Source: Angiostrongylus vasorum (lineage: Eukaryota; Nematoda; Chromadorea; Rhabditida; Metastrongylidae). Taken from it: 64,000 bases of DNA. The position numbers and the translations under genes are program-made. The stretch covers positions 540,501-604,500 of the forward strand of contig JADANN010000122.1 of NCBI GenBank assembly GCA_018806985.1, in the 5' to 3' direction. Positions 50,070-63,200 of the stretch are shown one piece after another. Under the pieces are notes generated by a model. The model had not been told where the DNA came from, made no database searches, and worked only from the letters and a program-made list of their open reading frames with translations. The stretch's first letter is position 1. The number at the start of each line of letters is the position of its first letter.

Positions 50070-50162
50070 CCCGCACGCAGTGGTGGTGAACGCGATAGCC
50101 CCCGGAAAGGGTGGTAGAGTTCGATCCCCACCGCAAACACCTGTGGTCCAGAGTTTTGCCAA
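50070..50162 (+). repeat. family B head copy
   Basis: GCAGTGGTGGTGAACGCGAT, GAGTTCGATCCCCACCGC, then ends after CAGAGTTTTGCC. Confidence 0.7.
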
Positions 50163-51345
50163 GGAGTAGGCAGTAACTGAAAAAATGAGCACATTATGAA
50201 AAAAGTTATACTTTCCACTTAATGTGATCCAAAAATAACGAATTGTTTGTACAAGAGCTACGTGGCAGCCATCATTTGCTTGCACAGCAGTTAAATAAAG
50301 CAGTAAAAGGAATTAAAATGTTATACAACTTGTTTACTCTATTTTGTGGAATCTTTGCAGTGAACTGAAATTAAGAGCTCACTTGATTAAACAGCTAGTT
50401 CTATGAGGGCCGACTTAGAACTGTTTTACTTCAAGGCAAACGCAAACAAAAAGAAAGAAAGAAAGAACGCCGTGATGATTTCCCAGAATTCATACAGACA
50501 GAACCTAATTTCGAAAAAAAAGTTTAAAAAGTGATGGGTACTCCACTTTTTTGTCGGTTTTCTTCCATCTCTAAAACAATCTTTGCTAGAGCAAAACAGC
50601 ATTCCTGGGTGAAAAAAGTATAGAACAAAACCGGCTGTTAAAGGTCACTATATAAGTGAAATTCGTAAAAAATTAGCCACATTGGTGAGAACTGAAAAGT
50701 GGTGACAGAGAGGGAATGTCTGACGATTAAGGTGAATCAACTAAAACATCGCAAGCAGGTCCTAGCTGTTTCTACCACCACTTCACATACTTGTGTGGTC
50801 CAGTGCTGTTGCGGTGAAACAAGGTCCTCTATTTGGTATGTTCTCGTTGACCACTCACTTCATTCGGAATAATCGCGATAAGTAGTATCAAAAACGTTCA
50901 GCAGTTTGCACACCGCCGAAACCCTAATTTGCTCCACGAATACGTTTGAACCACTTATGACATCCGGAAATCTTTCGGAGCCCACGACTCTTTGAAACAG
51001 TCAAAAAATGAATTTTTTTAAACGCCTCTTGCTTTCCTTCATCAAAAAAATTTCATAGTACGTATAAAAAATTAATTACATGCGGCCGCCCTTGAATGAT
51101 GCAAGAACTTTTCAAACAACAAATACAACAAAAAGAACAGGTTCCCCATAAAGAATAGCTTGGAATTCCCAGCTTTCACAGTCATAGTAAACATTCCTAT
51201 TATGATATATCTCGTCGGAACAGCACAGCAGTAATCAAAATAAGAGCAACAGTTGGAGTGTGGTCATTTTTGGTACCACTTGACTTCCAGGAAGTAAACA
51301 AATATACCGTAGATACTATGAAGAAAAAAAATGCTGCACGAAAAT

Positions 51346-53292
51346 CTAAAACTGTTCTGAAAAATTACCAGTTTCGTCCGCGTAAAGTAGTGGCATGTCA
51401 GGATCTATTTCGATATAGTTGGAAGAGCAGGTCTCATCGCTTCTCTGAGGTCCATGACTTGTAGAATTGTATACTGAAGAGGCATGATCGTTATATACAT
51501 GATGGTCATCCAATCCAACTGAGACCAGTCCTGGAAAGGTTCGGCGCATTTTGTCAATAACAGCACGGGTGTTTTCTTTATCCACTCGTTCTTTCTCTTT
51601 AGCATGTTTTTTGAGCATCAGGAAATTGATCCGTCTCCGCCGTAATTCCTCTTCTCTTTGAATTTTTGAATCAAGGTGGTTGATCATATAGACACGCATA
51701 CTAGTACGCTCGTTCTCCTCTAGAGTAGGATTTGGTAGAGCATCCTTCCTCAACTTCCATTCACCGTAAGTGTTTATAGAGAAGCAGTTATCCGCAAAGT
51801 GCCAGTCACACAGAAATTTAGTCGCTCCATTTTTCAGCGCTTCACGGAGCTCACTCTCACACTGTGAGTCGCCATTGCTAAGAGCGCTGATCCAACGACG
51901 ACGACGAGAACGTGCTCTAACGAAAGGAATCATGGACTTCAAAGTTCTCCGGGAACTGCAGAATACACAAGTGAGGACCATATTGCCGAAATCCACATCG
52001 TCTGCATTACTGTTTATCAAATGTGGTGGCCTCATATCGAGTGGAAGTAATTCGCGACAAGTACGAAGGTCCTCATCATACTCCGGGAAGTGAATCGAGC
52101 AAACTTCGCCACTGTGTGAATTATCAGAAAACGCGTCCTTCACCCATAGCTCAGCAGCTCGCTCGGGTTCCAAATTAAAGCGCAAAATCCACAGTTTACG
52201 AAGCTGTAAATAAAGGAAAGAAAAACTGTGCGCTACCCATAAGAGGGGTGATGGCCCCAAAAAATCATATGTTCAGACCTGTAGGTCACTTGGAAGACCT
52301 CTTGATCGTATTCCCAGTCTCTTTGCCTTGCATACTTGGCAGTATTTCCCGACGTCGTTCCTCCGCACATACGACTTATTCTTGTAACGATGATAGTAAT
52401 TCGTGGCCGTGTAATCGATCTCGTGGTCTAGCCTGCTGTCTTTCTCGGTGGCACGACGACGCTTTCGTGGCTTTATTACAGGTCTAAATTTACATTGGAG
52501 AGATATTGTAGAAGAAACTCTTATAGAGAGCATGATATTTCCTGATGAAAGGATAGAGGACAAAGCTCTCGGCGCCGATCAATGCCTGAAGAATGCGCAA
52601 TACATTTGACTTCTCTAAGCATCGTAGGAGATGACTGGATGCATATCTGACCTTCACAATGACACGCGGTGGCCTACTGATGTATCCAGCCAGTGCTGCT
52701 ATCCTCGCAGAAAAGTCTGGTACCAATTTGCCGACCCCGGAGGGATGGAAGGCTTGGTAAGCCACGGGCGCGGGGATCGATCCCACATATGTGTCATAGG
52801 ACGCCTCCGACCACTGTGCAACACGCGCCCACTAGTATTTCTTGATAGCAGAAATAACTACCCATCCATTTTTCTTGCTTACTTCATATGTTTGCTCAGA
52901 ATGTGACAAAAAAACCAAAACTCAACTGATAACTGATGTGGGACTTTCAGCATGAAACTAACCTCGTAGTGGACGGCTTGTATATACCATGCTCAGGGAG
53001 ATATTCCATCTCAACGTGTTGACCAACATCAGCTGCATCCAAGATCTCATCACCACAAAGCAATTCCTACATTGAAAGTTCGAATTCACCAAGACAAACT
53101 TTATTTAGAAATAGTACAGTACAAAAAATATCGCGATTTCTGTGACACTGTCATACGAAAAAGCACTCCGCCACACACCTCACGAAGTTCATCCTCGTTC
53201 AGTTCAGTCTCGTAGAGCTTCCGCTGATTGTCCTCATCGTATTCGGAGTCTTCTTCAACCGGTTTCGAGTACATCCGAACACGAGACGTCAT
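51346..53292 (-). CDS. tandem THAP-like (C2CH) zinc-finger protein, locus 1, complete
   Basis: Four exons, all in phase, give 426 residues: 53179-53292 (ATG at 53292), 52963-53066, 52279-52483 and 51346-52203 (stop TAG). Residues 1-73 are acidic. A basic patch KPRKRRR sits near residue 77 and could be a nuclear signal. Module 1 uses C121-x2-C124, W146 and C176-x2-H179 (CSIHF). Module 2 uses C220-x2-C223, W245 and C273-x2-H276 (CDWHF), then RKDALPNP, like the conserved AVPTIF-type end of THAP fingers. A charged, Arg/Lys/Glu-rich stretch around residues 330-370 may form a coiled coil. The role is inferred to be sequence-specific DNA binding in the nucleus. Intron 2 is 479 bases and is mostly a family A repeat copy (about 52549-52829). 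It shares its module layout with the next locus downstream, so they may be paralogues. It may instead belong to a nematode-specific C2CH family rather than true THAP. Confidence 0.82.
52549..52829 (-). repeat. family A SINE-like copy inside THAP-like locus 1 intron 2
   Basis: Makes up about 280 of the 479 intron bases; CTCTCGGCGCCGATCAATGC at left, GCAACACGCGCCC at right. Confidence 0.85.
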
Positions 53293-53482
53293 GCCTATAC
53301 ACAGGACCTTCCGGAATCCAACTTATGTTGGAAAGAACTCAGTATTGATTCCTTAGAGAATTAAGCACGAAACCCTACTTGACCATAACTAGCGGAGAGA
53401 ACAGCCAGCGTGTAACTAAATCAAGGGGGAACGCCGCTTAGCGTTTTCACCTGGCTCGTGGAAGGGGCGAAAATCCGCGTGA

Positions 53483-53490
53483 TGACGTCA
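53483..53490. promoter_or_regulatory. CRE/ATF-type palindrome upstream of THAP-like locus 1
   Basis: A perfect TGACGTCA lies about 190 bases upstream of the ATG at 53292, in a GC-richer patch. CREB/ATF factors bind this site in animals; its use here is inferred. Confidence 0.3.
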
Positions 53491-55022
53491 ATGTGTACTT
53501 CGTATGGAGACGTCCAAACACCGACCTCAGCCACATGGGATGCAAGACCATCAATAGGGCGACAAACTGTTAACCCTTTCAAAGGAGGTTTAGATTTACC
53601 TGATCTTAAAGGAAGCGCCGATAGTTTAAAGGATGAGAAAACGACAAGCCTTTAAAATACTGCGCAACGTAGCGGCTCGCGTCGCGGTTAACGAATTCGT
53701 ACTGGAGCGCGGAAGCTACACAACATCTGCGAAATGAACGGACACTGCAATGTTCAAGTTTGCGGCGAATTCTCCTGTGTTTTAACAACTCCGTTTGTTT
53801 GTGATTTGGCTAAGTACATTCGGAATCGTTTTAAAGTGTCATGTGAAAGAAATGGACGCTAGTGTTCAAAGACCTGCTTCGCGTGGTCCCTCTTCCAATT
53901 CTTAGCGCTGAATAGCTTGTGGTAGTTTTTCTGGGCGGTTGGCAGCGTAATGTCAACCTGTGTTGCATTGTCATCTACCAGCTTCATTATACTTAACATG
54001 TACTTCTCGCTGGTAAGCTAACACGATGATAAAAAATTCTATTCAGCTAAATTATTAGCAGTTGTATTTGGCCATTGTAATTGTTTGTCATGTATTGATC
54101 TGGACCTTGAACCACCATAAGTTTTTACAGTGCTCGATTGTTCGTCTCTGAGCGTTTGAGGTGCTAGCGGGGTCCAGTGCAGGATGAAACTGGTGATTCT
54201 CTTTGGACATGGAGGACAGAAATGCTCTGTCTACGGATACTCTATTACGCTGCCTTCTGATTTCGCTGAAGATGGCGCCGTTGCTGGAAAATCGTCCGAT
54301 CTGTTCCTTTCCCTTCTGAACGAGAATCTGCGAAGCCGAAGATTATTTGCATAAATTTGTTGTAGCTGTGCTGCAGGAAACTGAACTATTCCTAAATCCA
54401 GACCATTTTTTTCTCACAGTTGTGTAACGGTGTATTGCGGTGGTGAAGAAGTAAAGCACAAGCAGTAAGCGTTTCGATACCTGAGAAACTGACAATATTG
54501 CCGTCATTCGTGAAACCTTAAAAGCCTCCGACGGATAAACACGGTCATCGCTGATCGCTGAAGCCTGCGTTATAGCTACTCAAGCAGTAGCATGACAACG
54601 GGAACCTTTAGAATCAAAATCGATCTGGGTTTACGCTATGAAGTTCTCCATTGCTTTTCAAATGTGTCAACGGTCGTCGTGGCAGTAGAGCTACTGGTAT
54701 ATTTGCATCAGGTGTTCCAACCCGTCCTTAGAACTGTGTGCTTATAGGCATGCTGTCGCAGAATCCCTTTGTAACGCTTCGTTGTTGAGAACTGCACTCA
54801 GACTGGACTGGGTATTAAGCATGAACACTGTGTATGTCGACTAACCCCCGAAGAAAGACGCCCGAAAAGTACAAAGTGGTGGTGCCAAAATGTGTGAACA
54901 GCGCAGTTCTCTTTACAATATGAGCATCAAATTTTTTGAAAAGATCACATTATAGACATCGATTACTAATGAAATGAACTGTGTCGCATTATCTACTACT
55001 TTCATCTATCTAACAACTTTAG

Positions 55023-55275
55023 GGGTACCCTGCAATATGCATGAGATCAATCCCCTGCAACCCAGGCTCACCGAGCCCTCCATCCCTTCGGGGTAGGCAA
55101 ATTGGTACCAGACTTGTCTGGGAGGATAGGAGCACTGGTTCGATGCATCAGCAGACCAGCCCGAGTCATTGTGAGGGCCATATATGCATTCAATCACCTT
55201 CAACGATGCTGGTTGAAATGGAATGCATGCCGTATCCCCTCACGGATTGATCAACGCCGAGAGCTTTGTCCTTTA
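55023..55275 (+). repeat. family A SINE-like copy, head missing
   Basis: Begins at GGTACCCTGCAATATGCATG, keeps the body and tail. Confidence 0.8.
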
Positions 55276-55442
55276 TTTTTTTAACAACTTTAGTAGGGTG
55301 AAGTAGTAAAGGACAAGTATGTGTAAGTCGAAACGTTTTTTTTATCTTGTTGTAAACGTGCGCCTAGTTTCCAAAACCCTTTTCGGATATCTTGTTAACT
55401 CCTTCATTGATAAGCCAACACAAGATTGATGACGAGCTTATT

Positions 55443-55480
55443 CGGCTAACGTTTCGACGTCTTCGCCTTCTTTAGAGCCG
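55443..55480 (-). ncRNA. hammerhead-ribozyme-like motif 3
   Basis: Stem I CGGCT/AGCCG, core CTAAAGA (G5 changed; position 7 is free in the consensus), stem II GGCG-AAGA-CGTC with one G-U pair, GAAAC and GTT intact. Downstream flank is a diverged version of the copy 2 flank (CAGTTGTTA). Confidence 0.55.
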
Positions 55481-55756
55481 GTCTGATCCGAGTCGATTGC
55501 CCTCAGTTGTTAATTTTTCCGATGTGGATCTTCGCGTTGACATGGTGTTAAAACAGTGTCAACTGTTGGTAAGATACGTTGCGTTACGATGGAGGATTTA
55601 TTGAAATGTGTCGTTGCATTCTGTACGTTTAATATCTTTATTGCTGGGAGTACGTTTTGTGCTACGACTTTTTCGAAAACCAGCTGGTAATTACACCACC
55701 AGTCATGTTAGGTTGCTTCAGACGTGTATCATTTCACTACTTGTGCCTAAAGCTAG

Positions 55757-56030
55757 ATGATAAAGCTTTCGATCTTGATCAATCCCTGAGCGATGGGCCA
55801 TGCATTCGACTTCGTTAAGCATCGTTCGAGGTGACTGAATGCATATCTGCCTTGTGCAAGGACTCGTGGTGGCCTGCCGATGTGTCGAGGCGGCGCTGCT
55901 ATCCTTCTAGACAGGTCTGGTACCGATTTGCCGATCCCCGGAGTGATGGAAGGCTTTGTGAGCCTAGGACGCGGAATCCAACCACAGACTACGTGTGCAT
56001 TGTAGGGCACGTATAACCGCTGCGCTACTC
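55757..56030 (-). repeat. family A SINE-like copy
   Basis: Reversed copy about 480 bases after the previous + copy; hammerhead-like motif 3 lies between the two. Confidence 0.8.
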
Positions 56031-57721
56031 CTTTGGCACTCTGCTTGTGCATATTGTTTCACAATCCTTGATAGTCTCTCACCACCAGCATGTAAACCAT
56101 GTCTGATGTTGATTGGTGATTAATCGACGAAATCTATCTTTATAGCAAGAGCGGATGAAAGGGCTCCAGTTTCACTGGTCTGAAACGCTACCACAGATTT
56201 GGTTACTAACGCATGGAAAAAGAGACAAGGCAATGCGTCGGCGTCACTGTCTCATGTCTACTGATAAATCAACGGCGGTCACCATATTCTGGGTTGACGA
56301 CGAGTGCAGTATTACTTTTCCAACACTTAGCAGTTCTTCTATAGACTTGCCATTCTCTCTACAGTGGGCCGAATACTACAGGCGTTTGCGCACGCGACTT
56401 CGCAGCAACGTCAACTATTGGTAAGCATACGCTTAGAGTTCTTCAAGGCTGTTTACGTGGTTCTTTTGATGTCTAAATTCACCTGATCTGCGAAATTGAA
56501 GGCGGTGATGCAGCTGAAATCAACCTTCAGATAGTGCAGCGGAAGCTAATCCTAAATATTGTATGACAACTCTCATGAATGACGGTTGCATAACAATGAG
56601 AGGAGTGAAACGATTCCTTTGTTTCGCGCAATGCGTCGCTGATCTGGTCGTGTATGGGTTTCTATCTGAAATCGTTTAAGACGATGGCCAATGTCTAGTT
56701 TTTCGTCATCTATGGTATGGGTCGTATATGACTCATGATGGTCACCCCGGCTGTAACTAAAAAAGTGATGACATTGTGATTAATACTGCTAATGTTATAA
56801 CTCAAATGTTCAGCAGGTAGTTCAAGATGAAAGTATCCAGATTTGATTCTCGGTTTGGAAATTCAGGAGGGTACTTGTGTGTAAAAGTTTAGAGGGATGG
56901 GAATAAGTTTGTTGTGGGAAAAGTTTGTAAACATATCTAATCGAGTCCAAATGGGAGTGTGTGAATTTTCCTGAAAGTGGTGTATTGTTTGATAAAGTCG
57001 ACGATAGGACAAAAAGCACTTGCAGAATATTGATTGCACTACCGATCATTACTATCAGAATAGTAGAGTAGCACTGCTCCTCGACATTATAGAGTATTGA
57101 AGTGTTCTCGAGTGTAGCGAGAACTTTTCACGTCCGCAGCCAGTAATTGGTGCGTAGTCGTAATGCGCATTGAAACCAAAATATATGATCCGTAAGCCCT
57201 GGCAAAAGGTACAACGCATCGGTTTGGTAAGGTTATCGTCCTGTTACGCGGTTCACTCACACAACTTTCGTTTCTCTTTAACTTTACGTACTTACGTATT
57301 CGCCATGTCCTTCTGGTATTGTTGCTGTGTTCCTGAATACCTCTTGCTTGTGACCTAACTCTTGTTTATGGTGCAGAAAAAACTTATTCATTCTAACTAA
57401 GCTTTCCACATGGCTTTGTACGACAGTCAGCATATCTTTCTGTCTCTTTTATGTTTTTTTTAACCACTGATTCCATTTCACTTTGCGAAGAAGAGCTTTT
57501 TCCAGATATAGCGCATTGAGAGCGCCTATTCATGCCTTGGTCCGATACAAAAATCTGTGTTCACCGAGCTGTCGATGGATTGTAAAAAAGTCTGACAAAA
57601 AACTTTTGAGGCGAAATGAACATGGGAAAAGCGTGCGTGTTGAAATTAATATGTGTGGTCTGTAGCATGCGCTAGCATACTTGTCGAAATTAATGCGCAT
57701 GCTCAGTGAACGGTTAGTGAT

Positions 57722-57790
57722 TCACCACCTCACCGTGGTCTGGGTGTTCCTCGGTGTCGAGGTGCAGCGGCAATTCTCATCCACAAACTG
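57722..57790 (+). repeat. family D 5' fragment
   Basis: CACCACCTCACCGTGGTCTG followed by TGTTCCTCGGTGTCG matches the family D start only. Confidence 0.5.
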
Positions 57791-58062
57791 AACCTGAGAA
57801 AGAATTCGACGTAGCTATCTGGAAAGGGAAGTGTAAAGAGGTTCCAGGGCGACTAAATGTGATGACGACATGTTGAACATGGTTGCCTCAAGACACTAAA
57901 CAGGAAATCTCCTAAACAGAAAAAAACACTAAACAGAAAGTTTATCATGATCGTTAAATTACCAGCAGAAGGAAATTGTAGTGAGGTCCCCACGACTCCT
58001 CATAAAAAATTGGTCATCCAGTTGATCAAATAAGTAGACAATGTGAGGAATACTTTCTCTTC

Positions 58063-58165
58063 GGACCGAAGGTGTCTGCGGTAGGGATCGAACACGCTGT
58101 TATCTTTTCCGGGTGCTAACGCGTTCACCACCGTAGCGTGCGGATCCTTCATTTCGCATTTCTCT
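58063..58165 (-). repeat. family B head copy
   Basis: Reversed: GGTGTCTGCGGTAGGGATCG, then GCTAACGCGTTCACCACCGT. Inverted to the copy at 58335. Confidence 0.7.
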
Positions 58166-58334
58166 CAGCTAGTTTTCTATCTACCACTGCCATAAATCAT
58201 ATTATATTACATTGTGATATATAGTGCAGCTTTAGGTTAACTGTGTTCAATGCCGATTTATGCTTCCGAGATCAATCCCGTTGACAGGTGATTGCTGATA
58301 GCACCCATAAGTTAAAACACAGCTGAAAAAAACG

Positions 58335-58518
58335 CGAAACGAAGGATCTGCATGGTGTGTGGTGGTGAAGGCGTTAACCCCTGTAAAGGGTAATAGCGTG
58401 TTCAATCTCCACCGCAGACACCTGCGGTGCGGAGTTTTGCAAGTATCCCAGCATCATTGTGGTTATATTTCACATCATACCCCTGCCATGAAAGAAGAAT
58501 AGTCAGTAAATAAAGTGA
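58335..58518 (+). repeat. family B SINE-like copy
   Basis: GGTGTGTGGTGGTGAAGGCG head to CAGTAAATAAAG tail; complete. Confidence 0.75.
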
Positions 58519-58781
58519 TTATATTCTATTCGCCCCAGGTGCTTGGAAAAATTGCTACGTGGTTAGCTGTAGGTCTAAATTTGTGGTGGGTAAGAAAGGG
58601 TTGTGTAGCGCAACCAATCCATTTTTTGAAGGGTTTGTTGCGCACGTGTGCGCGAGGGTCATCATGAAAAAGGATTGGACCTGCTTTATTCATCAATGCT
58701 GGGATAGGTTTCTCTTCATTCTTTTTCTGTGATCGTTTTGTCAGGTTCAGAATGTTGCGGTGGCTGATTTTAGATACTTAT

Positions 58782-58788
<7 letters not shown>

Positions 58789-58834
<46 letters not shown>
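58789..58834. repeat. (TA)n microsatellite
   Basis: A TA tract of about 46 bases with GTACATACACATG flanks. Confidence 0.95.
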
Positions 58835-58838
<4 letters not shown>

Positions 58839-59290
58839 TACACATGTATGTGTATGTATATACATATGTATATATACGATCAAACGGTGTTCGTAGCTTT
58901 TAGAAACGTATATTATCATTTTTGTTACGTTAAAGAGAAGAAGAACAAAAATATAAAGCGGTGACATCTTAAACGTTCGGTCATTTTCTGAGGCGGCTCG
59001 CTTATTGAGCTTTTTTCAGTTTTACAACTAGGCTCAAATCTTAAACAATCTTCTGCATCGTCAATTTCTGATGGTAAGCAACTACGCTTTTCATCAAGAA
59101 TGTTCTCGTCTCGTTCGCAAGACCTCAGGAACTACCACAGCACCGTACCTTCGTTAGAGATTCCTAAGCCAAATACATGGTTAAGGTTGCATGTTTTCTC
59201 CACTGGTTGATGACTCGTTTTGAATAAGAAGATCGCTCGAAGTTCTTTGTCTTGCATTACTTCCGTATTCACTATAGTTATAAAATAAAA

Positions 59291-59520
59291 AGGATAAAGC
59301 TTTCGGCGTTTATCAATTCCTGTAGGATGCACCATGCATTCGATATCTGGCTTATACAATGACTCGCGGTGGCATACCGATGCATCGAATCAGTGCTGCT
59401 ATCGTACTAGACAGGTCCAATACCAATTTGCCGACCCTGGAGGGAGGGAAGGCTTGCTGAGCCTGAGGCGCTGGATCAAACCATGTGCATTACAGGGTGC
59501 ATCTAATCACTGCGCTACAC
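59291..59520 (-). repeat. family A SINE-like copy, internal deletion
   Basis: Starts AGGATAAAGCTTTCGGCGTT; a stretch of about 40 bases after CATGCATTCGA is missing. Confidence 0.75.
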
Positions 59521-60244
59521 ACCTTCTACTGATGCACGGCAATGCGATCAGTAATCATCAATAAAGTGGTTAATAATATCGATAATCGGTCTCGGGGTGT
59601 GGCCAGGCGACGTGAGACGCTGTGTCTTCTCCGAGAAGTTTTCACTGCTGGGTGTGACCATTGGTGATTATATATTATAATATATGACATGGGCCAATAC
59701 CTGCCCACCAGCCCACCAGTGGCGGACCAGGCAGAATGTCAATGGATATGCTTCGTGGTCTTGTCCCACTGTGCACGCACCGAGAGGCTAATATATCGCG
59801 ACTATCGACGACGTTAAGGCTGCAAAGGTTTGACTGCAAATTCTAGGAGTCAGCTTCTTTCGTGAATAAATAATAAAAGTAAAATAACAACTTCTTGTTA
59901 ACTCATCAATAATATAGTGAATCATTTGATCAATGCCAAGGTTAGTAGGAAATCGGTCTTGGGAAATTCGAGAATTTCGATAGGGCAAATAAGCGCTGTT
60001 TAAACAGTTGAATCTTTACTGCCACAGTTATGATTCCCACTTAGTGGTGTTTCTTCAAAGAATGAGCAATGCATCGTAGAAGCCTTTCCTATAGAAGGTG
60101 CTCAAATTACAGCTTTACTTCTTAGAAACAATTTTTGAAACTAGTTATCCAACAAGAAATAGACAATGCAAGCAAAATCTACGAATCTACAGCACATCAC
60201 TGTTTAGACGTACAAGTGATCTATCTTTGTCTGCCTTTAGTTTG

Positions 60245-63200
60245 TCACTCGGTAATACCAAGCTGTTGAGCTTCCACTAACAACGCATACTTCCCATTTG
60301 CTTCGATAAGCTCCTCGTGAGTTCCGTACTCTATTACGGTGCCGTTTTCGATGTAGTAGATCCTGAAACAGAATCACCTGAAGCGAGAGTTGTTGTTCTT
60401 TCTTTCACACCATTTATCCCTGATATTGTGCCACGTCTTTTTTGCCTGTACATGGAGCTTGTATGACTAGTAAGCATTTTTCAAAAATCCCTTGTTTCAA
60501 AGCGAAGAAAAATATGTCCTAACTCGTTGCGCTTTCCTTAAAATAGACAACATAGGAAGAGTGAAAGTTAAATGGAAGAACATTCCATTGGCAAGGGTTT
60601 ATTATTATTAAAAGGGTAACTCCTCCCAACAGTTTACTGCCTCATCGTGGTTGGGAGGTGTTCCTGTGTGTCGGACTGCGATCTACAGCGGGTGATTCGT
60701 CCACCTGGCAAGGTGTCGCAAGCTGAGAAAGAGCTCGGCGTTTCCATTAGGAAGCTGAGCTAAGACTGTACGCAATACCAGGATCCACCACCGTCCTGGT
60801 ATCAAACTAGGCGCGTGGTAGCAAACCTCCCTCTGATCCACAAGGGCTGCGACTGCCTATGGTGGTGAAGACCTGGGGCAGATTTTGGCCAGGTTGACCT
60901 CGAGATTCCAGAGAACCACAATGGCTTAACCAGCAAATCTCCGAAAAAATTGAGATTATGCTTGGGCCCGCACAACCGGTGAGGACGGGTCATTCAAGTA
61001 TTAAAGTATAAGTAAATGGGCAACTGTTTGTTGCATGGTGACAAATTGATGAAAGCTCTGTTTGTCCAGCGAAATCATCATTATTTTTAACTGGATTACC
61101 AAAGTTGAACCAGTTTTCAAAGATAGTACCTTTTATTAAGAAATGTAAAGTAGCTCACCAATCTATAGAAGAAAAAAAAACTCGTGGGAAGCGCGGTTTA
61201 GTAATAAATGCACTATAGAATAGCTTCCAAACATATAAAATATGCGGTCAATAGAAAGAGTCCGTTTAACTAGAAGAGAGTTGCAGGTGTCGTTCACGCA
61301 GTCCGAAGGGAAGCAACTTGCCAAGTTGCAGATATGGAATTCCACTCTTGAAAACTCGTGTCGTTCAACCTCAAACCAATGTTAAGTCAGACATAGAAGT
61401 TCGAACGCTCGACGTTTTCCGAATTTTAATGATTCGTTGTTGAGAGAGAAAAGAATATAGGTTGCCAGTTCCATGACTCATGAAAATTTTTCTAACAGTG
61501 GGAAAATTCAAGGAACCTCGTGGAAGTAAAAACAACAGCGTGGTCTCTACTCAGTCTCTGGATATTAACACTACAGCGCTCCTAGTTTTCGGCAAGCCGT
61601 CTGGGATGGATCAGAACTTCGGTGCTTAGCTGCTTTGCAAGTTGTACTGTTCCTAGACGGCAGCGATTCCCTACGGCGTGGATCAGTGGACTCGTGAACG
61701 GTGTAACCAGGCAACAACGTGTGCTTGCCCTTTACATAACACGTTGAATAATCCTATTGACAGAATTCAAGACCACACGAATACAGGCATTTTTATTAGT
61801 GTCTATTTGATTTTCAGATGGCGGATAGCACAATGATATTCGTCATTACGAGCATGGTGCTAGTTCGATCCCGGTCAGGGCCAACCAAGCCTCTCATCCG
61901 TCCGGGGTCGGGAAATTCGTGCCAGACTTGTCTGGGAAAAAAACCACTCTCTGCAGTCCAATTGGGAGCGCTGCAGCCCGGCTATCTGAGAACTCCAGGA
62001 GGAATTGCTCGACCAGCATTCTACGACGTTCAAGATGGAAGGAAATCCTCAAGCAGCAACCGAGGCCACACGTAAAGTTGGAAGATCTTCGTGGACAATG
62101 GATGCGAGGAAACGAATCGAATGTGAGAAATGCTGGGATCCGCACAGTAGACGCGAAGACGAATCATATGAAGTAAAATGAAATATAATAAAAATAGAAA
62201 AAAATTGATTTCGTGCACGGAACGTTTCCGAGAATATATTAGGGAAACCTTCAAGTCTCATTTGTTTGCTAAGGCATGACGATGAATATTTTGTAAAATT
62301 CGGAGGGTGGTTTGAGATTCTGCTGAACCTTTAAAATTGAGTGCGATGGAATAGTTACTGATGGTCACACAGCTATTTTACAACTTTCCATCGAGAATCC
62401 CAAACCCAGCAAGTATATAACTCATCAGATCGAGTCGAGCTACTCGCGGCTAGCCTTTTCTAAAATCTAACGAACAAAACTCGTTACAGAGCTCTGGCTC
62501 ATGAAGAGCAAAAGCAGAGACTTCACTGAAGCGCGCATGGGTCAGTCTATGAATGGCGAATGTGATAAACGTGAATTTATGTTAAAGCTGCTAGGAATCA
62601 TTTAACCGTGAATATCAAGAACATCCATCCAATTTATTGAGAACATTGTTGACTCGGCAAGTCTGGTTGCTCCCTACGAAGATGTGCGAATGTTCTCGAA
62701 TTTTCTTCAAAAAGCAGCAACGTGGGTGTTATTTATTTATTTTATATGACTCGTCTTCACGTCTGCTGTGCGGATGAAGGGTTTGGTTGGTCCGGAGCAG
62801 AATCGAACTAGCACCGTGCTCGTGATGGCGGAAAACACTACCACTGTGCTATCCGTCCCTTACAACAATGGTGTACAAAATAGAGATATGTAGATGCAGG
62901 CTGGATATAACCACCATCGAAGTAATTGAGGCATTCCAACCTCTTCTTAATGTAATTGTTGATAGCTATCATATCATTAGGAAGGAAGCCAGAGACTAAG
63001 ACACATTTGCTATGATATATTACGTCTCTTTGGGAAGGAATATGTGATAAGAATATTACTGAACCTGCAAAGGCAAAGCATGGATTGGTGTGATGTAGAA
63101 TGGAGATTGGTCAAATAATGAAAGGGAGTGGTGCTTGAAATCGATTAGGATCGCTAGTATTTGGGAGACTGTACAGCGATAGTCAACGACCGGCTGATCA

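Larger units (their letters stand above)
47324..51345. other. gap between the two THAP-like loci
   Basis: AT-rich, with one family C and one family B copy and an (AAAG)n patch near 50450. No exon of either locus was found here, though locus 2 could have an unseen first exon. Confidence 0.5.
53293..60244. other. intergenic between THAP-like locus 1 and P-glycoprotein end
   Basis: Holds three family A copies, two inverted family B copies, hammerhead-like motif 3, a family D scrap and a (TA)n tract. Short open frames at 54184-54354 and 56155-56424 (+ strand) could not be tied to a family. Confidence 0.5.

Noticed and set aside
54184..54354. 57-codon frame starting MKLVILFGHGGQ
   Set aside because: Plausible composition but no family, no partner exon and only a weak acceptor.
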